DNA of 50,000 nt from Symbiodinium natans (Eukaryota > Sar > Dinophyceae > Suessiales > Symbiodiniaceae). Position 1 is the first letter of the stretch; each line of letters begins with the position of its first letter. A program made the translations under genes and the position numbers. Below the pieces are notes generated by a model that searched no databases, was not told where the DNA came from, and saw only the letters and a list, made by a program, of their open reading frames with translations. The stretch is from contig CAJNDS010002302.1 of the NCBI GenBank assembly GCA_905221605.1, positions 833,022-883,021 of the forward strand. The letters are read 5' to 3'. Positions 17,953 to 27,445 of this stretch are shown piece by piece.

Positions 17953-18622
17953 ATGTCTTGGGCGGCATGCTGTAGGGTGTTCGTCGGGTTTTGCGCCTCA
18001 TGGGCTCTTTCCAGCTGCAAACCCGAACCCGTGAACCATGTGGAAACCCCAAATGCAAGAGACCTGAGTACGTGTGGCGCACCACTCGCAACCCCGAAAC
18101 CCTAAACCCAAAACCGTAAACCCCAAACCCCAACCCCCCTACAGGGGGTCAAACGCTTAGTCTTGTTTTCAGTTGTGGGTGGGTGCTGCTCTCGGCTCTA
18201 TAGGGCTCGCAGCAGAAAGGTTTTCGTATCCTTGCACGAGCTTGCGCGGGGTTTGGGGTCATATTCAGGCCCTAAACCCTACCGATCAGTGCACTAGCTT
18301 CTGGATCCGTAGGCATACTACGTAAACCTGCAAGCAAGAAGAGTCCCAGTGTGATTCCCGCGGGCGGTCTGTCTTTGGGTCGCTCTACATCATTTTCTGT
18401 TGTGTTCGCCGCCAAAAGTAGGTGTGGCGCAGACGAAATATCTCAGAACAAGTTTTAGTGAGGATCTCGGGAAGAAACCCTAAGCCCTAAACCCTAAACC
18501 CTAAACCCTAAACCCTAAACCCTAAACCCTAAACCCTGAGGAACCATTAGGCTCCGAGCTTCTTCGTTGCCTTCTTGGCTCCAGCACCCCACCTCCCTTG
18601 TGTCCTTTGGCGCCCTTCCCTG
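17953..18622 (+). CDS. Cluster of exon candidates
   Basis: 17953: ATG opens MSWAACCRVFVGFCASWALS…, hydrophobic like a signal sequence. 18173-18325: acceptor GTTTTCAG|, 50 codons LWVGAALGSIGLAAERFSYP CTSL…TT, TAA. 18551-18622: acceptor CCATTAG|GCT, APSFFVAFLAPAPHLPCVLW, donor CCTG|GTAAAT. Splice signals are good, but I cannot show they belong to one transcript; a minus frame (18522-18836) overlaps the last. Confidence 0.35.
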
Positions 18623-19180
18623 GTAAATCAGAGAAGTGCCCGCGCCCTAAGAGAAAGTCGGGGGGACGGGGGAGCAAGATTGTTTGGGTTTTAGGGTTTA
18701 GGGTTATTTTGGGGCTGGCAGGCCTGCGGGTGTGTGTGTGTGTGTGTGTGCGCGAGCTTTGAGAGGGGGGTGAGGGGTGGGTTCCGGCGACAGGGATAGA
18801 GGTACTTGAAGACTCAGGAAACCCCAAAGCAGGCACCCTTGGTTGAGTTATGCCGACATGGAATCCGAGTTATAACCTACTTGCTCAGCTCCCTGAGCCT
18901 GCATTAAGTATGGATATCCTCAACCCTACACCCTAAACCCTAAACCCTACGAGGACCCTCGAGCCAACCAACCGGGAGACGGGGGCTCGTAAACCCTCAA
19001 TCGCGAAACCTTAAACCCGAAACCCGAAGCCCTAGACCCGAAACCCTAAGCCCGAAACCTAAACCTAAAACCCGAAGCCCTAAACCCTGAACCCTGAACC
19101 CTAAACCCTAAACCCTAAACCCTAAACCCTAAACCCTAAACCCTAAACCCTAAATCCCCCAAACTCCCGAACCTCCCGAG

Positions 19181-19535
19181 GCCCAAGTCTCGCAACTTGC
19201 AGCCCTGGGGCTCCTGAGTAGGGTTCAGGGTTTGCGGGGTTTAGGGTTTAGGGTTTAGGGTTTAGGGTTTAGGGTATAGGGTTTAGGGTTTAGGGTTTCG
19301 GGCTTAGGGTTTAGGGTTTAGGGTTTAGGGGCCTTGGTTTTGGCAGCTGTAAAGGCTGAGCTGCTGGAGATTGCAGAAGCAGGTTTAGGGTTTAGGGTTT
19401 AGGGTTTAGGGTTTAGGGTTCGGGGGGGTGATCCAGCAGTTGCCTCAACCGATGGACATTGCGGCGATCCCGCACATAAAACGTGGCCCAGCCAGACTAC
19501 GTACAAGGTGGCCAAGGAGATGCCCCAGACCCTAA
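19181..19535 (+). CDS. Three-exon gene model with two telomeric introns
   Basis: Exons 19181-19238, 19329-19382 and 19417-19535. Pieces: AQVSQLAALGLLSRVQGLRG, ALVLAAVKAELLEIAEAG and VIQQLPQPMDIAAIPHIKRG…, stop TAA at 19533-19535. Both introns (90 and 34 bp) consist only of TTTAGGG-type repeat, begin GTTTAG, end TTTAG|GG, and both are phase 1. The middle exon is strongly helical. The 34-bp intron is very short, the main doubt. Confidence 0.5.
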
Positions 19536-19615
19536 ACCCTAAACCCTAAACCCTGAACCCTAAACCCTAAACCCTAAACCCTAAACCCTAAACCCTAAAC
19601 CCTAAACCCTAAACC
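19536..19615 (-). repeat. CCCTAAA array
   Basis: About 12 heptamers immediately after the stop of the model above. Confidence 0.97.
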
Positions 19616-19657
19616 CAGTCCCCCCCAAAACAAACTCCAAACCGCAAGGCCTTGCAG

Positions 19658-19702
19658 AGGCCATGGTGAACAACGCCTGGAAGCCGTCTCTTGGTCTTGC
19701 AG
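19658..19702 (+). CDS. Short exon candidate
   Basis: Acceptor CCTTGCAG|AG, frame EAMVNNAWKPSLGLA, donor TTGCAG|GTGCTG. Clean splice signals but 15 codons only. Confidence 0.4.
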
Positions 19703-19740
19703 GTGCTGGGGTTTTAGGGTGCAGGGCCCGCAGAGGCCTC

Positions 19741-19876
19741 TACTTAGGACTTTCATGGTACTTAGTAGCCCAAGTAGAATAACTGTACTTTGAGCCCAAT
19801 TCTAGCCCTATGAGGGTAATTGCATAAGGGGCTTCTGAGTGGGTTTTAGCTACACTTATAACTGGGTTATAAGTAA
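19741..19876. mobile_element. MITE family B copy
   Basis: 'catggtacttagtagcccaa…gggttttagctacacttataactgggttataagta' with the family B inverted ends partly eroded. Confidence 0.7.
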
Positions 19877-20063
19877 GTTCTTGTTGGTTCTGACACAGGG
19901 ACTCAGGGACTTGGGGACATATCCCTGTAAGGCGGCTACATAGGGTACCTGACTCTCTTCCCCGATTCCTGTTCAGAACCGGAAAGTCTAGGGCTTACAT
20001 AGAGAAACTTGCATACCCCCCTAACGATAAAGTTTTGAGGGTTCAAGGCTTCAGGCCACCCAG

Positions 20064-20309
20064 GTACCCAAGACGGGCCCTCTTGTTGGGGGCTTGACCA
20101 CAGAACTTAAATTCCTCAGCAACCCAAAATCCTTCTGCAGCCCGCAACCGAAAGCTAGGGGCTTGCGAGGGATAAGGGGGTTTGCGGATGTAGGATTTTG
20201 GGGTTTCAAGTTTGTGCGGTTTTGAGCTTGGGGTTTGAGAGACAGCAGCGCAAAGGCATGCTCGGGTGTCTGTAAATTTCAGACCAAGCGCCCAATGGCT
20301 GCATTGCTA
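20064..20309 (+). CDS. Exon candidate with an in-frame stop
   Basis: Acceptor CCACCCAG|GTA opens 53 codons (VPKTGPLVGGLTTELKFLSN PKSFCSPQPK…) to TGA at 20223. The same register then stays open a further 27 codons to TAG at 20307. May be a terminal exon, a broken ORF, or chance. Not recognised. Confidence 0.3.
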
Positions 20310-20482
20310 AGCTAGGACCCAGAGTAGGGTAAGTTTAGGGTTTAGGGTTTAAGGCTCCTGCTTCCTTTTTTAGGGTTCGGTTTTCCTTATAGGCCCCTTT
20401 AAACCAAAAAAGGGCACTCTTTTTAATCCTAGTTACTCCTGGGTCTAGATGGTAGGACCTTTTGGGCCTTTCAACCTTGAAC

Positions 20483-20580
20483 TTGGGACGTTCTCCCTTA
20501 TACTAACAGTCCTTCATAGGCATTATAATAGGGGGTATTATAATTCCATCAGTGGCTGTTAGTGTAAGGGGGCATCCCAA
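20483..20580. mobile_element. MITE family A, copy 3 (diverged)
   Basis: TTGGGACGTTCTCCCTTATA … GGGGGCATCCCAA; several mismatches between the ends. Confidence 0.75.
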
Positions 20581-20589
20581 ATTATCCAA

Positions 20590-20765
20590 CCCCCAAACCC
20601 TAAATCCCAAACCCTAAACCCCAAACCCTAAACCCCAAACCCTAAACCCTAAACCCTAAACCCCAAACCCCAAACCCTAAACCCTAAACCCTAAATCCCA
20701 AAACCCTAAACCCTACACCCTAAACCCTAAATCCCAAAACCCAAAACCCTAAACCCTAAACGCCC
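20590..20765 (-). repeat. CCCTAAA/CCCCAAA array
   Basis: Alternating CCCTAAA and CCCCAAA units. Confidence 0.95.
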
Positions 20766-20784
20766 AAATGCCCACTCTCCAAGG

Positions 20785-20852
20785 ATTCTTCGGCTCGCCG
20801 CCTTTGCCTTCGCGGCACTTCGCTGCGCCGCTGCGGCGGACCTCTGTCTTTT
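20785..20852 (+). CDS. Membrane-helix-like exon candidate
   Basis: Island between C-rich and G-rich arrays. Frame RILRLAAFAFAALRCAAAAD LCLF is hydrophobic enough for one membrane segment. Left AAG is a weak acceptor; the donor would be in the following TTTAGGG array. Confidence 0.35.
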
Positions 20853-20936
20853 TGGGTTTAGGGTTTAGGGTTTAGGGTTTAGGGTTTGGGGTTTAGGGTT
20901 TGGGGAGTTTGGGTTTGGGGAGTTTGGGTTTCAGCC

Positions 20937-20937
<1 letters not shown>

Positions 20938-20968
<31 letters not shown>
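20938..20968 (+). repeat. T10G21 junction tract
   Basis: T run followed directly by about 21 G, upstream of element F copy 2 (20965-21068). Confidence 0.95.
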
Positions 20969-21154
20969 CGCGGTAGGGCCTTGGGACCTTTTACATTCTC
21001 CCTTGGTAATTGAGCTTAGAGGACTATATGTAGGAATATTTTTCAGAGGGCTTGAAGGGCCAGCCCAGATTTAGGTTTGGGTTTAGGGTTTATAGGGTTC
21101 AGGATTTAGGGTTTGGGGTTTAGGGTTTAGGATTTAGTCTAGGGCTTCATGCAG

Positions 21155-21524
21155 AAAATCCCGCAGCGTGTCTCCTCGGAGTGGCTGTCCCTAGAAGATT
21201 CGTGGGGTGAATCCCGACATGCACTGAACACCGGGTGTCCCACGGGAGCTCATGGTGCTTGATAAGCAACCCAATTAGTTATAACTGTACTTGTAGCCCA
21301 ATTTTCGCCCTATTGGGGTAGTTAGGGGGGTTATGAGTGGGTTAGAACTTAACTACACTTGTATTTGGGTAAAAAGTACCCTGAACCTCCAAGTATCACT
21401 GGCGGTGCCAATCCCCCCAAGTCGAGGACGCGGCATCACCCACCGAGTTGATCAACTGGGCCACCGACTGGGGAGGCAACTCAGATGTCGATGCGGGTGA
21501 CAGCCAGAAGGCTCCCCTGCCGAG
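21155..21524 (+). CDS. Two-exon model across a MITE intron
   Basis: Exon 21155-21206 (acceptor TTCATGCAG|, KIPQRVSSEWLSLEDSW, donor TGGG|GTGAAT) joins exon 21422-21524 (acceptor CCCCAAG|TC, EDAASPTELINWATDWGGNS DVDAGDSQKAPLP, donor CGAG|GTTTTT) with a split GTC codon. The 215-bp intron contains a family B MITE (21250-21393). The acidic second exon has strongly coding-like composition. Family not recognised. Confidence 0.55.
21250..21393. mobile_element. MITE family B copy
   Basis: 'gcttgataagcaacccaatta…gggtaaaaagtaccctgaacctccaag' inverted ends, central 'tattggggtagttagggggg'. Confidence 0.75.
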
Positions 21525-21811
21525 GTTTTTAGGGTTTTTAGGGTTTGGGGTTTGGGGTTCAGGGTTCAGGGTTCAGGGTTCAGGGTTCAGGGGGGTTTCG
21601 GGATTAATTGGTGCCATTTAGGTCTCGGGTTTGGGGTTTAGGGCCATTCAGAGCTGAGTGTGAAGAGTTCGAGACTATTTATTGGGTCCTGCGCACAAGC
21701 TTAGGTAGGCCAGGTAGGACATTGGATCTTTTCTGTCTACCTTTGTTGGGCTTAAGAGCACCGTATGTCTCATGCTTTTTCAGGTGGCTTCAAGGGCCAA
21801 CCTAGTCGGGA

Positions 21812-21992
21812 AGGTGTTTCAGATAACTTCAAGGGCCAACAAGGTCGCAAAGTGCTTCCATTAGCAGCTTCGAGCCTTGTTGAACACAAAGCGGGAGTCG
21901 CACCTCGCTGGATGGAGATCATGGGCCACACCACATCTCACAGGCGATGTTCGGAGCAAAGAAGAGCAAGTTTGGGCCGGAGCTTCCTTAAC
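21812..21992 (+). CDS. Exon candidate in two registers
   Basis: After TTCCATTAG| one frame gives QLRALLNTKRESHLAGWRSW ATPHLTGDVRSKEEQVWAGA; the other is part of an 84-codon frame. Both are open, so which is translated cannot be decided; the first has the better composition. Confidence 0.35.
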
Positions 21993-22572
21993 CCTAAGCC
22001 CCAAGCCCCTAAACCCTAAACGCTGAACCCGAAGAGCCATAAACCCTAATGAAGATGGATATCCGTGCCCTCTAGGTGGACCCTCCAGTGCATGACCTGC
22101 CTCTCGTCTAAAAGTACAGGAAGGGCAGCTGACGCCAGTTGAAGTGAGAGCTCACGCCTACACCCTAAACCCTAAACCCTAAACCCTAAACCCTAAAGCC
22201 TCAACCCGGGGGAGTACCAGCTAGACTAGGCTTCGAGCTAGAGTGTCAGGGCCCTAAACCCGAACCCCCCAAATCCCAAGCCCTAAACCCTAAACCCTAA
22301 ACCCTAAAAGGGGTTAGGGTCAGGGCTATTTCGGGTGAAGGGTTGAGGACTAATCTTGCAAGCTCATGGGCAGCTACAGTTGCGGTTGCAGGGCTTAGGG
22401 ATTGAGATGGACAATGTAGAGTTACCCTGAACCCTAAACCCTAAACCCTAAACCCGAAACCCTAAACCCTAAACCCTAAATCGTGGGGCCGTGTGGGGTG
22501 CGGGGCTCGGCTCGAACAGGAAGGTTTAGGGCTGAGGAGGCCCTTAGTGGGTATGGAGGAGCTTGCTCGAAT

Positions 22573-22803
22573 CAAACCCTAAACCCTAAGCCCTAAGCCC
22601 TAAACCCTAAACCCTAAAGCCTAAACCCTAAACCCTAAACCCTAAACCCTAAACCCTAAACCCTAAACCCTAAACCCTAAACCCTAAACCCTAAACACTA
22701 AAACCCTAAACCCTAAACCCTAAACCCTAAACCCTAAACCCTAAACCCTAAACCCTAAACCCTAAACCCTAAACCCTAAACCCTAAACCCTAAACCCTAA
22801 ACC
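22573..22803 (-). repeat. CCCTAAA array
   Basis: About 32 heptamers, a CACTAAA variant near 22695. Confidence 0.97.
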
Positions 22804-22818
22804 TTCCCTTCCCTGCAG

Positions 22819-22885
22819 GTCCGAAAGATGGTCGCGGAGGCGCGGCAGAACGAGGCCAAAGCTCGCAAGGAGCCCCTGCTGGGAG
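22819..22885 (+). CDS. Coiled-coil exon 1 of the series
   Basis: A pyrimidine tract and TGCAG|GTC follow the C-rich array. Frame VRKMVAEARQNEAKARKEPL LG, donor GGGAG|GTTCAG lying in the left end of a family B MITE. Charged Ala/Glu/Lys/Arg heptad-like composition and a textbook acceptor. First of many similar + strand islands to 49.5 kb. Confidence 0.6.
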
Positions 22886-23066
22886 GTTCAGGTTACTTAT
22901 GAACCAATTAGAACTGCACTTAAGGGTTTAGGGTTTAGGGTTTAGGGTTTAGGGTTTAGGGTTTAGGGTTCAGGACTCAGGATTCCCAATAAAAACTGTA
23001 CTTGCAACCCACTTACGAGCCCCTGAAGTGCCCTAATATGTTTTTAAGTACAGTAAACTGCCCCTA
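22880..23066. mobile_element. MITE family B with telomere array inside
   Basis: Family B sequence at 22880-22920 and 22978-23045 is split by about 50 bp of TTTAGGG heptamers, so the array entered the element after it inserted. Confidence 0.7.
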
Positions 23067-23375
23067 CCGACGGTTGGTTAGCTCGGCTTGCGGACGGGCT
23101 ATGGGTTCAGGGTTCAGGGTTTGAGGTTTAGGGTTTGGGGTTTAGGGTTAGGATTTAGGGTGTAGGGAGTTTAGGGTAGTGAGCTCAAAGGTGTAGGCTT
23201 TGCGGCTTAGCTATGGAGCTCAAAGGTTTAGGGTTTCGGGCCGAAGTGCAGAGTTCGAAGGTTTAGGCTTCGGGCTTTGGCAAAGAGTTCATGGTTTGGG
23301 GTTTAGGGTTTGGGGTTTGGCATGTAAGTGCAGACGGAGTTTCGGGTTTGGGTTTGGGGTTTAGGACTTTCGGTG

Positions 23376-23521
23376 CCTTTTCAGGGGAAGGGTGTAAGTG
23401 CACGCAGCCGTGGAGGGACACGGTTTACGGTTACGTCCTAAGCTTAAGGGGTATAAGGAGGGATCCCGGGAAGGGAACCCTTCATCTTATTCCTATAAAC
23501 AACTCTAGATACCTTACATAA
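23376..23521 (+). CDS. Weak exon candidate
   Basis: Acceptor CCTTTTCAG| and a frame GEGCKCTQPWRDTVYGYVLS…, TAA at 23519-23521. 48 codons but a second register is also open. Confidence 0.25.
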
Positions 23522-23855
23522 GTAGTCCCTATATACCTCAGCAGCCCCTAAATAACCTCTAACAGTATCCTAAGGTCCCTCATAAGGGTCTCTCCTCATA
23601 ACTCCCTTGACAAACCCTACATGCGGAGCCTTGGGTGTTTCAGGCTTCCGCGATTTTAGGGTTTTGGGTTTAGGGCGAACTGTGCGGGCCGAGCTCGTCA
23701 GAGTTGGCTCAAGGGTGGGCCGTTCGCACTTATCGCAAGAGTTAGTGGCTGCTTTTGTGGGCCTAGAATCTCAGACAAGCCTAAACCAAGACCTAAACTA
23801 ACTCTTGCCCTTCCCAAAACCCTAAACCCTGAGCCCTAAACCCTAAACCCCACAG

Positions 23856-23942
23856 GCTCAAAATCTAGAATTGTCAAGTATATTCTCCTTGAGCCCAGCA
23901 ATGCTCTACCAAGAGTCATTAGTAGGGTCGCTGGAGCCTTAG
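23856..23942 (+). CDS. Weak exon candidate
   Basis: Acceptor CCCACAG|GCT, AQNLELSSIFSLSPAMLYQE SLVGSLEP, TAG. The minus strand is open over 84 codons across the same bases. Confidence 0.3.
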   Translation, partial: AQNLELSSIFSLSPAMLYQESLVGSLEP

Positions 23943-24121
23943 GGCCTTCGGGTTTCAAGTCTCTTGAAGGCCGGGGCTTAGGGCTCAAGCTTTTCTCATC
24001 CCACTGGTAAAATCCTAAGCTTCCACTTGGAGGTTTAAGGCAATGGGTAATTATTGAGTAATTGAGTAAAAAACATGTTCGCGTGTACAAACCAATTGGA
24101 GCCCTATTCGGGCAATTATTC

Positions 24122-24290
24122 AGCAGCTTACCATGCTGGTCGCACCCCTGCAGCCCGAATCAGCTGCATGGGCTTCAAGATCCCGGCGGAAGATGCCGGT
24201 GCAGGACGCTTTTCCGAGATGAAGCTCCGTTTTGCCGAGACCCACTACGAGGTGGCGTGTTCTCGCGGTGCCGGACATCGAAAGCACTGA
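24122..24290 (+). CDS. Probable terminal exon, 56 codons
   Basis: Acceptor ATTATTCAG|CA, frame AYHAGRTPAARISCMGFKIP AEDAGAGRFSEMKLRFAETH YEVACSRGAGHRKH, TGA at 24288-24290. GC-rich third positions across the exon and balanced composition. A 98-codon frame overlaps in another register but is Cys/His/Pro-rich. One of the better coding calls outside the coiled-coil set; family not recognised. Confidence 0.5.
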
Positions 24291-24544
24291 GTGTGTTGGC
24301 AGTCATTCTGCATCCGCATCCCCACGCCGCAGGCCTGATTCATGCGAGTCTGGCCTGAACAACTCTGAAGTTTAGTTGCAGAACGCCTAACCCTACAACC
24401 CTACAAAAGGCATAACGACCATGAACAAGACTGTACAACCCCTAAGAAAATCAACATTTTCTTCAGCAAGCCTTTAAAGCCGTCCTTACGTATTCTTCAA
24501 AAACACCTTCGTTAGAGCCACAAACAAACAAAGCCCGACCCCCC

Positions 24545-24786
24545 AAAGATCCCGAATCCCTAAACCCTAAACCCCAAACCCTAAACCCTGAACCCTAAAC
24601 CCTAAACCGTAAACCCTAAACCCTAAACCCTCAACCCTAAGCCCTAAACCCTAAATCCTAAACCCACCCTAAACCCTAAACCCTAAACCCCAAACCCCAA
24701 ACCCCAAACCCCAAACCCTATACCCTAAACCCTAAACCCTAAACCCTAAACCCTAAACCCTAAACCCTAAACCCTAAACCCTAAAC
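24545..24786 (-). repeat. CCCTAAA array
   Basis: Four consecutive CCCCAAA units near 24690-24715 within CCCTAAA heptamers. Confidence 0.97.
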
Positions 24787-24806
24787 CGCATGCCCCGCGC
24801 TTTGAG

Positions 24807-24884
24807 GAACTGGCCCAAGCGCGCGCGGAGGCCAAGGTCGCCGCCCAAAAGGAGGACGTGGCCACAGCTCTGAGACTGCAAAGG
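24807..24884 (+). CDS. Coiled-coil exon
   Basis: Directly after the C-rich array: …TTTGAG|GAA, frame ELAQARAEAKVAAQKEDVAT ALRLQ, then a G-rich tract that hides the donor. Ala/Glu/Lys/Gln-rich helix typical of the series. GC-rich island in an otherwise repetitive context. Confidence 0.6.
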
Positions 24885-24973
24885 GGGGGGAGGGGGGGGT
24901 GGGGGTTTAGGGCTTAGAGGGCTGAAGGTTTAGGTTTAGGGTTTGGGGCTCAGGGTTTAGGGCTTAGGGTTTA

Positions 24974-25082
24974 ACCCAATTATTCCTGTGCTTATAGCCC
25001 AATTAGAACCCTATTTGGGTAATTAAGAGGCTTATAAGTGGGTTATAGTTTGATTGGGTTATAAGTACCCTGAACCTCCACG
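24974..25082. mobile_element. MITE family B copy
   Basis: 'aacccaattattcctgtgctt … gggttataagtaccctgaacctcca'. Confidence 0.75.
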
Positions 25083-25266
25083 GTGGGGGTTTAGGGCGTA
25101 GAGGGCTGAAGGTTTAGGGTTTAGGGTTTCTTTCGGATGTCGGGTTTAGGGCTTAGGGTTTAGGGTTTAGGCCTTAGGGTTTCGGGTTTAGGGCTTAGGG
25201 TTTAGGGTTTAGGGATGAAAGCCGTGGGGAAGATGATGTAACAACACACATATATCTTTTCATCAG

Positions 25267-25354
25267 GGTTCGAAATGGGACTATAGTAGTATAGTTGGTG
25301 CGGCTGGGGTGCGCTTGAAGGGCGAGCTTCAAGGGCCTTGTTGGTTTGCGGGAA
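25267..25354 (+). CDS. Exon candidate
   Basis: Acceptor TTTTCATCAG|GGT, frame GSKWDYSSIVGAAGVRLKGE LQGPCWFAG, donor GGGAA|GTAGGT. Good signals both sides and balanced composition. Not recognised. Confidence 0.45.
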
Positions 25355-25588
25355 GTAGGTCTAAGTTGTTTAGGGTTTAGGGTTTAGGGTTTAGGGTTTA
25401 GGGTTTAGGGTTATTTAGAGGAAAGGCCACGAGCTCTGAGACGAAGCGCGTTTCCCCTTCGCTTCCTCCTTTATTGAGATTATTGGGGTTAGGACTTTGG
25501 GTGTTTGTGGCGTCTTGGGCTTCAGGGCTTGGGGTCTTAAGGTTCAGGCTTTAGGGTTTTGGGTTAGGACCTAGGGTTTAGGGTTTAG

Positions 25589-25705
25589 GAAGAAGGGAAG
25601 TGTGTCCACATCATTTGGAATGCTCTCTTTTTAAACACGGGTACAGAGGGGCACTGTTGGCGGGGTCAAGAGTTTTGGGTTGAACGGCTTCTGCGTTTTC
25701 ACTGA
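25589..25705 (+). CDS. Exon candidate with stop
   Basis: Acceptor GGTTTAG|GAA supplied by a TTTAGGG array, frame EEGKCVHIIWNALFLNTGTE GHCWRGQEFWVERLLRFH, TGA. 38 codons of protein-like, aromatic-rich sequence. Confidence 0.4.
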   Translation, partial: EEGKCVHIIWNALFLNTGTEGHCWRGQEFWVERLLRFH

Positions 25706-25849
25706 GTTAGCATGGGCCGTCGGGATTTACAGTAGGGGCTTAGCTTAATTTAGTTTTTCTTTCCTGGTTTTGTGGCTTTAAGGATTTGAGGACTGTGGGC
25801 ACTTGAAAAAGCAAAGCCCATCCCCTTAACCCCTCAACAAAACCCTGTC

Positions 25850-26680
25850 AGTCCTGCGAGAAGCGTCCCGTGAGCTACGCCCAAGCCATGAAATGCCCTT
25901 AAGCCCTGATAAACCCACAATGCCCCATTAAACTAGAAAGAGTTTTGCTCTCGCCGCCGTGGAACTTCAGTAGAATTGTTGACAACACTAAACCGACAGC
26001 CCTAAACCCAGCAATGGGGTTTTGGCAACACACATGTCCGGGAAAACTTTGTTTTTTTTGTCGCCCTGCTGCCTGCAGGTCCATTTCTTTCACTAAGCAC
26101 GCAGTGCTTCGCACAGTTTTTTTAAATACCGAGTGTTTTCCTTGAAAAACCCGAACATGCTGTTCTTTGCGAGGATTCTGATGCAGCCCGCCCTGCCCTC
26201 CCCAGGGAAATTGCGAAACCATACAAAAACGTGTTTCGGCGTGAGAAAAGATAGCATGGAACAGTGCCCCAAATGCCGTGAATACCAAGGATTCCAGAAG
26301 CACCACGACCCACCCACCCCAGAAAAAAAGAAAAACATGTAAAAAAGCAAGTTTTCCGTCAAACGCACAACAAGTCGAGAAATCGATGACTTGTGCCAAC
26401 ATCCGGAGCACAAGTGACCAGGCCAAACAGCGAAATCGCTGTAAATACCGACGTTTCCCACTGCACGCACAACAAAGGACATAACCAACCCCCCGCACCC
26501 ACCCACCGACCCACCCACCCAGCGCACGGTGCCAAACTCGACCACCCTTCCAAGGCGGCGAGAGCGAACCCTACCTTAAACTTCAATAGTTGCTTAAGAA
26601 ACCCCCTCCCCCTCCCCGCAAAAGATGCAAGTATTCTTCCTGATAAGGGCAATATGGGGATGTAAATCGCAAATCCCATG
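25850..26680. other. Repeat-free island open in many frames
   Basis: About 800 bp without telomere words. Seven overlapping frames of 63-199 codons on both strands, none with clear domain, start context or composition advantage. Words such as 'aaataccgacgtttcc', 'aataccaaggattcc' and 'aaataccgagtgttttcc' recur, as do 'cgcacaacaa' pairs, suggesting an internally repetitive non-coding element. Confidence 0.4.
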
Positions 26681-26728
26681 ACAACCCTAAACCCTAAACC
26701 CTAAACCCCAAACCCTAAACCCCTACAG

Positions 26729-26807
26729 CCAGTCGAGCCAGCCTTAGGCCAGAGCGGCCATGGGAGGCAATGCACCCACATCCCAGGAGCAGACACCCGC
26801 GAGCAAG
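26729..26807 (+). CDS. Exon candidate
   Basis: Acceptor CCCTACAG|CCA after a C-rich array, frame PVEPALGQSGHGRQCTHIPG ADTREQ, donor GCAAG|GTTTCA. Not recognised. Confidence 0.4.
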
Positions 26808-27213
26808 GTTTCATTCGAAACCCTAAGCCCAAAACCCGAAGCCCTAAACCCAAAACCCTAAACCCTAAACCCTAAACTCGACATCCTAAGCCCTAAGCCC
26901 TAAAGTGTAGGCTTGAGGGCACCTGGGCTTTTTTGGGGGGTTCAGGCTTTGGAGGGTTTGGACTTCTGGACCTTGGTTTAGGGTTTAGGGTTTAGGGTTT
27001 AGGGTTTAGGGTTTGGCGTTTAGCTCTACTCCGAAAACCCAGAGCAGGCCCTTGTTCCCACGTTTTTGGTATGTACGACTTGGCATTTTAGGGGTTTTGG
27101 CTCCACTCTAAGGACCCAGAGTAGGCCCTTATTCTACTCTTTAGGGTTCAGCACAGCGGTACCTTTCGCTGTTTTGTTGGTTCAAGGTTCACCCCCCCCC
27201 CCCTCCGAGCATC

Positions 27214-27445
27214 ATGTCAGCAGCGAAGCCCTACTGGGAGGACTACCTCCAATACTGCGGGTTTAGGGTGTAGGGTTTAGGGTTTAGGGTTTAGGGTTTA
27301 GGGTTTAGGGTTTAGGGTTTAGGGTTTAGGGTTTAGGGCGTACCGTGACTGGTACCGCCAATGGCTGCGGTCCAGCAGAAACCACAGCCAACCAGACCGA
27401 AGAGGCATCCCACCAGCTCAAGAAGCGCAAACAAGCAGACCCTAA
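27214..27445 (+). CDS. Start exon joined to second exon by a telomeric intron
   Basis: ATG at 27214 (CATCATGTCAGCAGCG) opens MSAAKPYWEDYLQYC. The donor GCGG|GTTTAG at 27261 starts an intron that is only TTTAGGG-type repeat to 27336, ending TTTAG|GG. Phase 2 joins exactly into GAYRDWYRQWLRSSRNHSQP DRRGIPPAQEAQTSRP, TAA at 27443-27445. The two halves share Tyr/Trp/Asp/Arg-rich character, supporting the join. Exon 2 may splice earlier. Family not recognised. Confidence 0.6.
27261..27336 (+). repeat. TTTAGGG array, candidate intron
   Basis: 76 bp, equal to 6 + 10x7; contains one GTGTAGG variant and otherwise perfect heptamers. Confidence 0.95.

Larger units (their letters stand above)
20965..21811 (+). 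repeat. Element F copies 2 and 3
   Basis: Copies at about 20965-21068 and 21713-21811 share 'gagga/cctatatgtaggaat…cagagggcttgaagggcca' type sequence with 8778-8871. Confidence 0.5.

Noticed and set aside
25899-26498. 199-codon minus-strand frame
   Set aside because: Six other frames are open over the same bases, composition is unremarkable and no motif is seen; kept only as a note on the island.
27110-27122. Second spliced-leader relic (TTTTGGCTCC)
   Set aside because: Only nine matching bases, expected by chance in a window of this size.
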